Positions 18,302 through 26,492 of a stretch of 64,000 nt of DNA are shown piece after piece. Position numbers and translations under genes: made by a program. The DNA comes from CAWINY01 sp963837635 (GTDB taxonomy: Bacteria > Acidobacteriota > Terriglobia > Terriglobales > Acidobacteriaceae): assembly GCA_963837635.1 (NCBI GenBank), contig CAWINY010000006.1:806001-870000 (forward strand), in the 5' to 3' direction. A model generated the notes under the pieces. It searched no databases. It was not told the origin of the DNA and saw only the letters and a list, made by a program, of their open reading frames with translations. How positions within the stretch are numbered: position 1 is the stretch's first letter; each line of letters begins with the position of its first letter.

Positions 18302-20200
18302 TTGAAATCTATTCGTGCCTTTGTCTCTGCCCTGACCCTGTTTGCATCGCTCGCGCTTAACGCTCAGCAAGCCTCGTCTGCTCCACCCCAAAACCCGCAA
18401 CCGCAGCCGGTTTCGGGGACGCCGACCCAGCCCGCAGCCGCGCTTCCCGTGCAAAAAGAAACCATGGTGGTTACTGGCACCTACGAACCGCTACCGCTCA
18501 ACGAGATTGATCGCGCCGTGTCGATCATCGACCTCAACGGTTCACCGGAGCTGTACGGGAATTTCTCCAACCTGCTCCAGGCGGACGCTTCCATTGACCT
18601 CGAACAACGTGGTCCGCAGGGCGTACAGGGCGACCTCTCGATTCGCGGCTCCAGCTTTGCGCAGAACCTGGTGCTGGTGAACGGGTTCCGCGTCAACGAC
18701 GTCCAGAGCGGGCACCACGATCTCGACCTGCCGCTGCCCATGCTGGCGATCGATCGTCTGGAAGTGCTGCGCGGCGCCGGCTCGACCTACTACGGTTCGG
18801 ACGCGATCGGCGGCGCGGTCAACTTCATCACGGCCAAGCCTTCCCGGACGGAGTTGCGCGTGGGCTCGGAGGGCGGCAACTTCGGCACCAACGATCAGGA
18901 TGCCGAGCTGTCCTACGCAGCCAAGCGTTTCGGCGAGCGTTTGGCGCTGGAGCGGGATTTTTCCAGCGGCTTTGTTTGGGACCGCGATTTTCGCATCCTG
19001 AGCGGCAGCAGTGATACGAGCTTTAAGACTCGTCTGGGCGAGACGCGCCTTCTGCTGTTGTCGAGCGACCGCGCCTTTGGCGCCAATCAGTTTTACGGCC
19101 CGTTCGATTCATGGGAGCGCACCAAAGGCTGGTTCACGGGCGTGACCCAGGACCTCGGCAGCGCCATGCAGGCGGCCTTCAGCTATCGCCGGCACACGGA
19201 TAATTTCATTCTCCTGCGCGATCATCCTTCCGTCTACGCCAACCAGCATCTGAGTGAAGACTGGGACGCCGCGATCCGGCGCCATGACGAGCTGCATAAA
19301 GCAATCACGCTCTTCAGCGGCCTTGAGGGATACCACGAGTCGATTGACAGCAACAACCTTGGCCTGCACGCGCGCAATCACGGCGCGGCCTACCTCGATC
19401 TGGACGCGCGCGCGCTGCACCGCTTCTCGCTGTCGGCAGGGCTGCGGGAAGAACTTTATGGCTCGCTGCGAGCGGTGGCGAGTCCTACGGTTTCTGGTGG
19501 TGTGTGGCTTGGGTCCGGCTTCAAACTTCGTGCCAGCGCAAGCCGCGCTTTTCACTTGCCGGATTACACGGAACTCTACTATTCGCAGCCGGGCCTCTTT
19601 GGCAATCCGAATCTCCTTCCCGAAACGGCGTGGAACTACGAAGGCGGGCTGACGTGGTCGCGCGGGCGCTTCCGGAGCGATGCCACTGCCTTCCATCGCC
19701 GCGAGCACAATGTGATCGATTACATCTGCGCCGCGGCAGCGGAAACCGAGTGCGGCACGGGTGCGAACCCTTGGCTTGCCGAGAACGTCCAGCAGTTGAA
19801 CTTCACCGGGGTAGAGTTGTCGCAGCAGATCAGGCTGGCGCCCTGGCAACAGCAGCTTCAGGCGTCTTACACTTGGCTTCGCGGGACGCGCGCCTCGTTG
19901 GGCGGCCTGTTCTCCCTGTACGCATTCAACTATCCCGTGCATCACGTGGTCGCGGATTGGTACGCCGTCGCGCCGTTGCATGTGACCGTGCACACCCGGG
20001 TCGGGGCGCTGGATCGCTATAACCAAGATCCATACGGCCTTTGGGAGTTCGGCGTCTCGCGCTCCTTCGGATATGTGATCGCTCACATGAACCTGGCGAA
20101 CATCACCGACATGCAATACCAAGACATTACCGGCGTGATCATGCCCGGCCGCAGCGTGGTGGCGGGCCTGGAATTTGTGTTCCCCAAGATTTCGCGATAG
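18302..20200 (+). CDS. TonB-dependent outer-membrane receptor
   Basis: 632 aa. The signal peptide (KSIRAFVSALTLFASLALNAQQA) is followed by a Pro/Gln-rich linker and a TonB-box-like ETMVVTGTYEP. The plug domain contains GVQGDLSIRGSSFAQNLVLV and IDRLEVLRGAGSTYYGSDAI. A roughly 450-residue beta-barrel ends in F-rich GLEFVFPKISR. It should import a scarce ligand (siderophore, cobalamin or other) with TonB energy. The plug resembles BtuB-like receptors, but no cobalamin riboswitch boxes were found upstream. Only TTG 18302 fits as start. It lies divergent from a MarR regulator and just ahead of yceH. Confidence 0.88.
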   Translation: MKSIRAFVSALTLFASLALNAQQASSAPPQNPQPQPVSGTPTQPAAALPVQKETMVVTGTYEPLPLNEIDRAVSIIDLNGSPELYGNFSNLLQADASIDLEQRGPQGVQGDLSIRGSSFAQNLVLVNGFRVNDVQSGHHDLDLPLPMLAIDRLEVLRGAGSTYYGSDAIGGAVNFITAKPSRTELRVGSEGGNFGTNDQDAELSYAAKRFGERLALERDFSSGFVWDRDFRILSGSSDTSFKTRLGETRLLLLSSDRAFGANQFYGPFDSWERTKGWFTGVTQDLGSAMQAAFSYRRHTDNFILLRDHPSVYANQHLSEDWDAAIRRHDELHKAITLFSGLEGYHESIDSNNLGLHARNHGAAYLDLDARALHRFSLSAGLREELYGSLRAVASPTVSGGVWLGSGFKLRASASRAFHLPDYTELYYSQPGLFGNPNLLPETAWNYEGGLTWSRGRFRSDATAFHRREHNVIDYICAAAAETECGTGANPWLAENVQQLNFTGVELSQQIRLAPWQQQLQASYTWLRGTRASLGGLFSLYAFNYPVHHVVADWYAVAPLHVTVHTRVGALDRYNQDPYGLWEFGVSRSFGYVIAHMNLANITDMQYQDITGVIMPGRSVVAGLEFVFPKISR

Positions 20201-20209
20201 AAAAGAGCC

Positions 20210-20854
20210 GTGGACATTCTGCTCAATGCCGTTGAAGCCCGGGTGCTCGGGTCGCTGATCGAGAAAGAGATCACCACTCCCGACTACTATCCGCTTTCGC
20301 TGAACGCGCTGGTCAACGCCTGCAACCAGAAGTCGAACCGCGACCCGCTGATGAACCTCAACGAGGATGCGGTCCGGCAGGCGTTGCGCGGATTGGACGA
20401 CCTCGAGTTGGCTTCGATTCGCGTGGACAGCCGCGTTCCCAAGCACGAGCACCGCGTCCAGGAGGTGTTCAACTTCACTCGCGGCGAAACGGCGATCGTG
20501 TGCGCCTTACTTTTGCGCGGGCCGCAGACGCTGGGGGAGCTGCGCGGCCACACGGAACGGCTGTTCCGCTTCGAGGACCTTAGCGACGTGCAATCGGTGT
20601 TGCAGCGGCTGATGCAGCGCGAGCCGCCGCTGGTCAAGATCCTGCCCCGGCAGCCCGGGACTAAGGAATCACGCTATGCCCACCTGCTCAGCGGAGATGT
20701 GGAGATCCCGGAGAGCGCACCCCAGGCCGCGGCCGGCAAAGGCCCCGTTGACAGCGAGCGCCTTGCGCAGCTGGAAGAGGAGGTCGGGCACCTGCGCGAC
20801 GAGATCGCCGAGCTAAAAGAACAACTGCAGTCGTTTCGCAGGCAATTCGAGTAG
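20210..20854 (+). CDS. yceH: YceH family (DUF480) protein
   Basis: 214 aa, GTG start with AAAAGAG just upstream, 9 bp after the TonB receptor stop. The N-terminal LNAVEARVLGSLIEKEITTPDYYPLSLNALVNACNQKSNRDP is the diagnostic start of this family. It folds as two winged-helix domains, the second around ETAIVCALLLRGPQTLGELRGHTERL. The C-terminal 35 residues (ERLAQLEEEVGHLRDEIAELKEQLQ) form a coiled coil, probably for dimerisation. Biochemical function is not established; DNA binding is suggested by the fold only. Confidence 0.9.
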   Translation: MDILLNAVEARVLGSLIEKEITTPDYYPLSLNALVNACNQKSNRDPLMNLNEDAVRQALRGLDDLELASIRVDSRVPKHEHRVQEVFNFTRGETAIVCALLLRGPQTLGELRGHTERLFRFEDLSDVQSVLQRLMQREPPLVKILPRQPGTKESRYAHLLSGDVEIPESAPQAAAGKGPVDSERLAQLEEEVGHLRDEIAELKEQLQSFRRQFE

Positions 20855-20871
20855 TTGCGCAGCCAACAGCC

Positions 20872-21519
20872 TTACCGAGCCACCTCGGCGATCCCCTCGC
20901 CCTTCTTGGCGGCTTCCAACGCGGTGGCTTGCTGGTAGGTGAAGAGAATGCGGTGGATGACCGTGATATTCGACAACACGGCGATTACCCAGAGCACCGG
21001 CGCCATGCGGTTGAACAGCGCCCCGATGATGACCAGCACGATGCGCTCCGGCCGCTCCATAAATCCGACCTTGCACTTGGGGATCAGCGATTCGGCGCGC
21101 GCCCGGGTATAGCTGACCATAACCGAGCCGGTCATTACCACCGCGACCAGCACCACGTAGAAGAAGCGGTTGGCGCGGGCGTAGTAGACCAGCAGCCCGA
21201 AGAACAGGGCCAAGTCGCTGTAGCGGTCGATCACCGAGTCGAAGAAGGCGCCGAAGTCGGTTACCTGGCCGGTAGCCCGGGCTACGCGGCCATCAACCAT
21301 GTCGAAGATGCCGGCGCCGATCACGGTCAGTCCGGCAAAGAAAAACAGCCGCGGCTGGTTGTCGCCGCTGGCGTAGCCGAACAACACCGCCGCTCCGATG
21401 TTGATCACCAAGCCGATAAACGTGAGTACGTTCGGCGAGATGCGGGTGAGCGACAGGCCGCGCACGATCTTGTGCAACAGCGTGCCGCAGACCTTTCCGA
21501 CGATGCTTGTCCAGGTCAT
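20872..21519 (-). CDS. CDP-alcohol phosphatidyltransferase
   Basis: 215 aa integral membrane enzyme that transfers a phosphatidyl group from a CDP-alcohol to a second alcohol in phospholipid synthesis. The family motif DG(x2)AR(x8)G(x3)D(x3)D is seen in FDMVDGRVARATGQVTDFGAFFDSVIDRYSD. About six hydrophobic helices surround it. The acceptor (glycerol 3-phosphate, inositol phosphate or other) cannot be decided; it resembles PgsA/inositol-phosphate types. Its ATG overlaps the greA stop (ATGA at 21519-21516), so translation is coupled to greA. Confidence 0.88.
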   Translation of the reverse strand: MTWTSIVGKVCGTLLHKIVRGLSLTRISPNVLTFIGLVINIGAAVLFGYASGDNQPRLFFFAGLTVIGAGIFDMVDGRVARATGQVTDFGAFFDSVIDRYSDLALFFGLLVYYARANRFFYVVLVAVVMTGSVMVSYTRARAESLIPKCKVGFMERPERIVLVIIGALFNRMAPVLWVIAVLSNITVIHRILFTYQQATALEAAKKGEGIAEVAR

Positions 21520-21986
21520 GCTTGGTCGTGGATGGTGGCCAGGGTGAGCACTTCCAGCTCACGTTTGCCGTTTGGGGTGACCACCACCGCGGTATCGCCC
21601 ACTTTCTTGCCCATCAGGGCGCGTCCAATCGGCGAGCTGGTCGAGATCAGGCCCTTGGAGACATCCGACTCCTCGCTGGTGACCAGCCGATATTCGATCT
21701 GCTCGTCCTTGGTGGAGTCATACACCTTAAGCGTGGACCCCAGGGCCGCCCGGTCCCTGGGAATATTGTTCATGTTGACCAGCGACAGGTCGGCCATGCG
21801 CTTTTTCAACTGGCCGAGGCGGGCGCGCACGAATTCCTGGCGCTGTTTGGCCATGTGGTACTCGGCGTTTTCGCTCAAGTCACCCATGGCGACGGCCTTC
21901 TTGAGTTCCCGGGGCAGCTCGTGATTCAGCTCATGCTCCAGAAGTTCAATTTCTTCCTGGATCTTCTTCTTAATGTGCTCAGGCAT
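21516..21986 (-). CDS. greA: Transcription elongation factor GreA
   Basis: 156 aa. Enters the RNA polymerase secondary channel and stimulates cleavage of backtracked transcripts. The N-terminal coiled coil carries ELNHELPRELKKAVAMGDLSENAEYHMAKQRQ, whose tip acidic residues (D, E in GDLSENAEY) are the catalytic pair. The C-terminal FKBP-like domain includes ISTSSPIGRALMGKKVGD. The start ATG 21986 gives MPEHIKKKIQEE, matching the family; a longer frame to 22097 is unconserved. The stop overlaps the start of the phosphatidyltransferase. Confidence 0.94.
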   Translation of the reverse strand: MPEHIKKKIQEEIELLEHELNHELPRELKKAVAMGDLSENAEYHMAKQRQEFVRARLGQLKKRMADLSLVNMNNIPRDRAALGSTLKVYDSTKDEQIEYRLVTSEESDVSKGLISTSSPIGRALMGKKVGDTAVVVTPNGKRELEVLTLATIHDQA

Positions 21987-22180
21987 GGGTCTTCTAAAAT
22001 AATTGGCGCTACCGCACCCGGCATAACCGGTGCCCAACGAACGCGAAGCGATGGTTGGAATTGTACGGCATTGGGAACTCCCCGATTCGCGGGGCACCCA
22101 GCTGCAGCCGGGTGGTGGGGAACCGCTGAGTTCACCGTGACGTAAGCTGGATTATACCTCGCAGGCCCCCGGCTAGGAAT

Positions 22181-22226
22181 GGTCATCCTGAGCTTCGCAG
22201 GCCGGCTTCGTTCAGGATGGCTACCG
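22181..22226. repeat. Imperfect hairpin GTCATCCTGAG / TTCAGGATGGC
   Basis: GGTCATCCTGAGCTTCGCAG pairs with GTTCAGGATGGCTACC across a GGCCGGC centre. It belongs to the same style of unit as the GTCATTCCGAG repeat at 15423. Confidence 0.5.
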
Positions 22227-22306
22227 GAAGTCCTGCCCTCTCAAGTGGACGGTTTCGTCTAAGTGATTTATAGTAACTATGTGTCGCTTTTATGTTGTGC
22301 CGCATT

Positions 22307-22849
22307 ATGAGTATACTTCCCTCCTTTAACGTTGGCGATAAGGTCGTTTACCCCAATCACGGTGTTGGCATCATTGAACAGATCAGCAGCCGAAGTATCG
22401 GGCCCAACATCGAGAAGTTCTATCTCCTTCACATCCAGGCCAGCAGCCTGAAAGTAATGGTGCCTTTCCATAATGTGGACAGTGTCGGGCTGCGGCGCGT
22501 GGTCCGCAATGGGGAAGTGCAGAAGATCATCGACTTTCTAACCGATTTCAAGTGCGAGAACCACAGCGACTGGAAGTACCGCTTCAAGGAGAATTCCGAG
22601 AAGATGCGGACCGGCTCGCTGGTGGACATCGCCGGGGTGCTCAAGAGCCTGCTGCTGCTGGCCCAGAGCAAGCCGCTTTCGTTCCGGGAGAAGAAGATGC
22701 TGGAGCGGGCGCGATACCTGTTGGTCAGCGAACTGGCGATGGCCAAGAACTGCGACGAGTACCAGATCGAGCAGATCCTGTCCAAGGCCCTCTCCAAGTG
22801 CCACTTGCGCTTCCCGGAAGCGGCGACGCCCGAGGCAGCCACGGCCTGA
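22307..22849 (+). CDS. CarD-family transcriptional regulator
   Basis: 180 aa. The N-terminal Tudor-like RNA-polymerase interaction domain starts FNVGDKVVYPNHGVGIIEQI and runs to about residue 65. The C-terminal helical DNA-binding domain includes RTGSLVDIAGVLKSLLLLAQSKPLSFREKKMLERARYLLVSELA, the best-conserved part of CarD proteins. It probably stabilises open complexes at rRNA and other promoters. I chose ATG 22307; an in-frame ATG at 22292 would add five residues. Neither has an SD. TATAGT at 22269-22274 could be its -10. Confidence 0.9.
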   Translation: MSILPSFNVGDKVVYPNHGVGIIEQISSRSIGPNIEKFYLLHIQASSLKVMVPFHNVDSVGLRRVVRNGEVQKIIDFLTDFKCENHSDWKYRFKENSEKMRTGSLVDIAGVLKSLLLLAQSKPLSFREKKMLERARYLLVSELAMAKNCDEYQIEQILSKALSKCHLRFPEAATPEAATA

Positions 22850-22953
22850 AGCCGGCTTCGACGCTTGGGGTTTCTGGCTAACGACCAGGGACAAACGTCC
22901 AACGACACTTCTGCGCGTCAACCCTGGGTGGCGGCGGCAACATCGAAGCTGGT

Positions 22954-23250
22954 ATGCCCGGCTATCTCTATATTTTCGTCCTGGATGGGGCCGCGCCCGA
23001 CGGCCGGATGCCAGGATCAAAAGTCTCCTATCAACTCAGCTACACGACTCCGGGCAGTGCTTTCGTGCGCGTCTACGACCCGGAACATCTGCGGGAATTT
23101 CTAATCAGCAAGATCGCGCTGTATGACGCTGCGCTTGAGCGGGTCATGACTCAACTGCGCACCACCGGCCGCGCCAATATCGCCGACGTGGAAATCTCCG
23201 AGCAGGAAGCGGCTGCGCTGGGAATGGAGCAGGTGCCATCCGAGAGCTAG
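22954..23250 (+). CDS. Hypothetical protein, 98 aa
   Basis: I do not recognise the family. The sequence MPGYLYIFVLDGAAPDGRMPGS, then YQLSYTTPGSAFVRVYDPEHLREFLISKIALYD, reads as a soluble alpha/beta protein with a helical C-terminus. Codon use is like its neighbours, which supports coding. It sits between carD and ruvX on the same strand. Upstream DNA (22870-22950) contains a diverged GACCAACGAC-type repeat. No SD is obvious (GAAGC 9 nt upstream). Confidence 0.6.
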   Translation: MPGYLYIFVLDGAAPDGRMPGSKVSYQLSYTTPGSAFVRVYDPEHLREFLISKIALYDAALERVMTQLRTTGRANIADVEISEQEAAALGMEQVPSES

Positions 23251-23311
23251 CCTGGCCCAGCTAGTCGGCAGAAGCGCTTTTGGCTGGTGGCTCACGCGTA
23301 AGGAAGGGAAA

Positions 23312-23426
23312 AGATTTACCGCGGATTTCACGGATCGAGACGGATTATTGCGTATGTATTCTTCAAAGTTCATCGTCCTGCTTGATCCATCTTCAATCCG
23401 TGCAAATCCGTGGTAGGTCTTTCCCA
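23312..23426. repeat. ACCGCGGATTTCACGGATC inverted repeat
   Basis: TTTACCGCGGATTTCACGG (23315-23333) faces TTCAATCCGTGCAAATCCGTGGTAGG (23391-23417). Copies or halves occur at 15545, 26030, 27364, 33411 and 55930. Confidence 0.75.
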
Positions 23427-23469
23427 TTTCGCTCAATGGTTCCGAGTATTCTTGGATGTTGGAAACCCT

Positions 23470-23937
23470 ATGGAAACCACCAACGGTGAACAGCGACTAC
23501 TCGGAATGGATGTTGGCCAGCGCCGGATCGGGCTTGCTGTCTCGGACCCGCTTGGGATCACGGCGCAGGGCCTGCCCACGCTCCAGCGGCGCAACAAGCG
23601 CACCGATCTTGCCCAACTGGCGCGCATCCTTGCCGAGCAGCACGTCTCCGAGATCGTGGTCGGCCACCCGCTTCGCCTGAGCGGTAAAGCCAGCGCCCAG
23701 ACCTTGAAAGTAACTGAATTTGCCGAAGGGCTGCGCAAGTGCTTCCAACTTCCGGTCCATCTCTGGGACGAGCGGCTGACTTCGGCCCAAGCCAACCGCC
23801 TGCTACGCGAGACCAACATGAGCATCCGCCGGCGGGGAGAGGTTGTGGATCAGATGTCGGCGGTGATTATTTTGCAGTCCTTCATGGAAGCCCGAAAGGC
23901 AAATCTGCCGGGGCCGAACGAAGAATCAAGCCGCTGA
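23470..23937 (+). CDS. ruvX: Putative pre-16S rRNA nuclease / Holliday junction resolvase (YqgF/RuvX)
   Basis: 155 aa, RNase H-like fold. RLLGMDVGQRRIGLAVSDPLG carries the first catalytic Asp. IVVGHPLRLSGKAS and LWDERLTSAQANRLL, with the second acidic site, follow, and DQMSAVIILQSFM supplies the last Asp. It matures 16S rRNA 5' ends in E. coli and has resolvase-like structure. I chose ATG 23470 (METTNGEQRLLGMD). A frame opening at 23410 includes repeat-derived sequence. It is monocistronic, followed directly by a repeat cluster. Confidence 0.9.
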   Translation: METTNGEQRLLGMDVGQRRIGLAVSDPLGITAQGLPTLQRRNKRTDLAQLARILAEQHVSEIVVGHPLRLSGKASAQTLKVTEFAEGLRKCFQLPVHLWDERLTSAQANRLLRETNMSIRRRGEVVDQMSAVIILQSFMEARKANLPGPNEESSR

Positions 23938-24215
23938 TTGGCGCTGATGAACGCTGATCAGGCAGCAGCCGGAAAATCCAACGCGAAGACACGAAGACGC
24001 GAAGGCATAAGAAAAAATCCGCCACAGAGGCACAGAAGACACAGAGAAGGGAAAGGCCAATTTCTCTGTGTTTCTGTTTCTCTGTGGCAGGTTGTTTTGT
24101 GATAAAGCTTCAATCTTCATCCCAAACTTAGCGCCTTAGCGTCTTCGCGCTGAATCCTTTGTTGAATCAGCTTTCATCAGCGCGAATCAGAGGCCAAGCC
24201 CTGCCTGACGACCAA
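23934..24215. repeat. Nested repeat cluster downstream of ruvX
   Basis: Three families are nested around a common centre. Outer: GCGCTGATGAACGCTGATCA (23940-23959) against TTTCATCAGCGCGAATCAG (24172-24190). Middle: AACGCGAAGACACGAAGACG (23980-23999) against TTAGCGTCTTCGCGCTGAA. Inner: GCCACAGAGGCACAGAAGAC (24021-24040) against TTTCTCTGTGGCAGG (to 24091). The nesting suggests successive insertion of palindromic units into each other. Confidence 0.8.
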
Positions 24216-24236
24216 CGCGGTTCTCGCTTTGGCGGA

Positions 24237-24584
24237 TTACAGCAGCACGATACTGATGCCGCGGTTGCCCCGCCCCAGATCGCGGTCCTGCTTGAGTTCG
24301 GGGTGCTTGCGCAGCATGGCCCAGGTGGCCTCGTTGGAGATACGCCAATCTTCGCCGGGGATAAAGGCGCGGATTTGTCCCTCCCGCGCGAGCCCCACGA
24401 GCAGTGCCTGGACGGCCAGCCGGATCACCCCTCCCTCGCCGCTCGAACCGTAGCCATGGATGATCTTCAGCAGGCTGACCCGGTTGCGGCGCGCGCGCTC
24501 CAGTTCGGTGCTCAGGCGCGCCAGCGCTTGCGGGCTGGTCGGCCGCCCGTCCTCCAGGTTGGCGATTGCGGTGACGAGAGCCAT
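24237..24584 (-). CDS. Stand-alone Smr-domain protein
   Basis: 115 aa. The core VSLLKIIHGYGSSGEGGVIRLAVQALL corresponds to the Smr motif HGxGxG with downstream helix, as found at the C-terminus of MutS2. Smr domains bind or nick DNA or RNA. The usual N-terminal DxH motif is not obvious; the protein starts MALVTAIANLEDGRPTSPQA, so nuclease activity is uncertain. TACAAT lies 9 nt before ATG 24584, so the mRNA leader may be very short. It is monocistronic and flanked by repeats on both sides. Confidence 0.7.
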   Translation of the reverse strand: MALVTAIANLEDGRPTSPQALARLSTELERARRNRVSLLKIIHGYGSSGEGGVIRLAVQALLVGLAREGQIRAFIPGEDWRISNEATWAMLRKHPELKQDRDLGRGNRGISIVLL

Positions 24585-24601
24585 GGTCCAGTGATTGTAC
24601 A

Positions 24602-24895
24602 GACAGCGGTTGGTCGTTGGTCTTTAGTCGTTGGCCAGCGATGCAGGGTGCCCCACGTTCAGCGCGAAGCGCTTAACGTGGGTCGTTCTGTTCGGTGCAA
24701 AAACAATCCCAGGTTAGCGCCGAACACGGCGCGAACCTGGGGCACCAGGCAGGAATTCAACGCGAAGGCGCTAAGGCGCGAAGCAAAAATCAATCGAAGT
24801 TCCTTCGCGTCTTCGTGCCTTCGCGTTGGATTCTTTTGCTCCTTCCTGATCCGCGTTCATCAGCGCAAATCAGCGGCGATAAACGCAAATGACTG
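24602..24895. repeat. Repeat cluster between smr and miaA
   Basis: Units in order: GGTTGGTCGTTGGTC type (24608), GGTGCCCCACGTTCAGCGCG with the facing CGAACCTGGGGCACC (24648-24748), CAACGCGAAGGCGCTAAGGC (24761) facing TTCGTGCCTTCGCGTTGGA (24812-24830), and GTTCATCAGCGCAAATCAGC (24855-24875). No gene is seen in 24585-24899. Confidence 0.75.
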
Positions 24896-24899
24896 ATGA

Positions 24900-25835
24900 T
24901 CACATCTGTGATTTCACCAGAGCCACGGCTTCTCGCTGCACTTCGGGCGCATTGCCGAAGCCTGCAAGCCAGTGGACGTCCGGTTCGTGGCGAAACCAGG
25001 TGAGCTGCCGTTTGGCGTAGTTGCGATGTCCCTGCTGGGCGGCGGCGATGGCTTCTTCACGGCTGATCTCGGCGCGAAGCAATTGCACGGCTTGCAGGTA
25101 GCCCAGCGACTGCAATGGCCTCGGCGGATTAGGGCCGAACCCGCGCAGCAGCCCGGCGGTCTCTTCTACCAGCCCAAGTTCGAACATGCGCGCGGCGCGC
25201 TGGTTAATGCGGTCGTAGAGCGCCTGGCGGTCGGGATTCAAGCCGATGCGCAGGATACGGAAGCCGCGCAGCGGCTCGCGTCCCTGATGCCAGAGTTCCG
25301 TAATGGCCTGGCGGGCGGCGAGGCAGACCTCGATCGCGCGGATGAGCTTGGGAGCGTCGTTCGGGTGAATTTGCAGGGCAGCGGCGCGATCCAGACGCCT
25401 CAGGATGCGATGAAGGTAAGGGCTTCCGTGCCGCCGGACACGCTCGCGCAGGCGCTGGCGCAGCCCTTCCGAGCGCTCAGGGCCGGGAAACAGGCCCTCC
25501 AGCAGCGCGCGCAGATAGAGTCCCGTGCCGCCGACTACGATCGGCAGTCGGCCACGCTGGCGGATCTCTTTGAGCGCCGCCCGGGCGCGGCGGGCGTAGT
25601 CGCCAGCGGTCATAAATTCGGTGATGGAAACCACGTCGAGCAGGTGGTGCGGCGCGCGGGAGCGCTCCTCGGAACTGGGCTTGGCGGTGCCGATGTCGAG
25701 TTCGCGATACACGGCAACCGAATCACAACTGACGATTTCCCCGCCAAAATGCTCGGCCAGCACCAGGGAAAGGGCAGTCTTGCCGCTGGCGGTAGGGCCG
25801 AGCAGCGCGACCAGCAGTGGTTCGGGCGCGCTCAC
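24900..25835 (-). CDS. miaA: tRNA dimethylallyltransferase
   Basis: 311 aa. Transfers dimethylallyl from DMAPP to A37 of tRNAs reading UNN codons. The P-loop LLGPTASGKTALS is at residues 10-22. DSVAVYRELDIGTAKPS and VVGGTGLYLRALLEGL follow, then the C-terminal tRNA-binding part with YAKRQLTWFRHEP. All are MiaA signatures. It begins with GTG 25835 directly after the stop of a 42-aa membrane ORF, with no space for its own SD outside that ORF, so translational coupling is likely. Confidence 0.95.
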   Translation of the reverse strand: MSAPEPLLVALLGPTASGKTALSLVLAEHFGGEIVSCDSVAVYRELDIGTAKPSSEERSRAPHHLLDVVSITEFMTAGDYARRARAALKEIRQRGRLPIVVGGTGLYLRALLEGLFPGPERSEGLRQRLRERVRRHGSPYLHRILRRLDRAAALQIHPNDAPKLIRAIEVCLAARQAITELWHQGREPLRGFRILRIGLNPDRQALYDRINQRAARMFELGLVEETAGLLRGFGPNPPRPLQSLGYLQAVQLLRAEISREEAIAAAQQGHRNYAKRQLTWFRHEPDVHWLAGFGNAPEVQREAVALVKSQM

Positions 25836-25964
25836 CTAGCGCAGCCTCCAGCCAATGCTGTGCCAGAAGCGGGCCAGCGTGATTGCCAGTATCAGCAGCG
25901 CGACCACGACCAGGCCTACAGTCTCGGCTCGGCGGGGCGGCGGCGACGGTCGGGGGCGAGGCAT
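25836..25964 (-). CDS. Small single-pass membrane protein, 42 aa
   Basis: ATG 25964 to TAG 25838-25836. The N-terminal half is basic and Pro/Arg-rich (MPRPRPSPPPRRAE). It is followed by a roughly 20-residue hydrophobic helix (VGLVVVALLILAITLARFW) and a short basic end, HSIGWRLR. This looks like a type II inner-membrane microprotein. Its stop codon directly abuts the miaA GTG. TACAAT (25976-25971) lies 6 nt before the ATG, so it may be leaderless and may serve as translational leader for miaA. No family recognised. The case rests on composition and context only. Confidence 0.5.
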   Translation of the reverse strand: MPRPRPSPPPRRAETVGLVVVALLILAITLARFWHSIGWRLR

Positions 25965-25970
25965 GCCGCC

Positions 25971-25976
25971 ATTGTA
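25971..25976 (-). promoter_or_regulatory. -10-like TACAAT, probable miaA-operon promoter
   Basis: TACAAT preceded by an A/T-rich stretch (ATTTTACAAT), 6 nt before ATG 25964. A -35 is not obvious. It would give a leaderless mRNA. Confidence 0.4.
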
Positions 25977-26012
25977 AAATAAGCAGTTAGCGCACCTTCC
26001 AAAAGGTAGGTG

Positions 26013-26100
26013 AATAACGGATTCAAGCGGACTGAAATGGATGGGGCGACCTGCGTTGGCCTTTTGATCCGTCTCGATCCGTCTCGATCCGCATTGCTTT
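26013..26100. repeat. GGATTCAAGCGGACTG / GATCCGTCTCGATCC repeat
   Basis: ACGGATTCAAGCGGACTGAA (26018-26037) faces TTTTGATCCGTCTCGATCCG with a tandem GTCTCGATCC duplication (26063-26092). It is a member of the GATCCG family. Confidence 0.7.
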
Positions 26101-26110
26101 TAAGGATTTT

Positions 26111-26488
26111 ATGTACGAAGTGAGCGTTGAAGAAACCTTCGCCGCCGGGCACGCGTTGCGCGGCTACCGGGGAAAATGCGAGAACGTGCACGGTCATAAC
26201 TACAAGGTCCGGATTACCCTGTCGGGTGAGACGCTGGACCCCATCGGCCTGCTCTTCGATTTCAAGGACCTGAAAGCGGCCATGGGCGAGGTGATCGACC
26301 GGTTGGACCATCAGTTCCTCAATGATGTTGAGCCGTTCCGGGCGCTGAATCCCTCGGCGGAAAACATGGCGAAGTATTTCTACGACGAAATGAACGCGCT
26401 GCTGAAGGGCGCGACCGATGGCCGCGTGCAGGTCAAACGGGTCAAGCTGTGGGAGACGGACACAAGCACCGCGACGTATTACGAATAG
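26111..26488 (+). CDS. queD: 6-carboxy-5,6,7,8-tetrahydropterin synthase
   Basis: 125 aa. Converts dihydroneopterin triphosphate to 6-carboxytetrahydropterin, the second step to preQ0 and queuosine. The zinc His residues appear in FAAGHALRGYRGKC and NVHGHNYKV, the catalytic Cys in GKCENVHGHNY, and the C-terminal Glu in VKLWETDTSTA. AAGGA precedes ATG 26111 by a few bases. It is first of the three que genes queD-queE-queC, which share strand but are separated by repeat DNA. Confidence 0.93.
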   Translation: MYEVSVEETFAAGHALRGYRGKCENVHGHNYKVRITLSGETLDPIGLLFDFKDLKAAMGEVIDRLDHQFLNDVEPFRALNPSAENMAKYFYDEMNALLKGATDGRVQVKRVKLWETDTSTATYYE

Positions 26489-26492
26489 AAAG

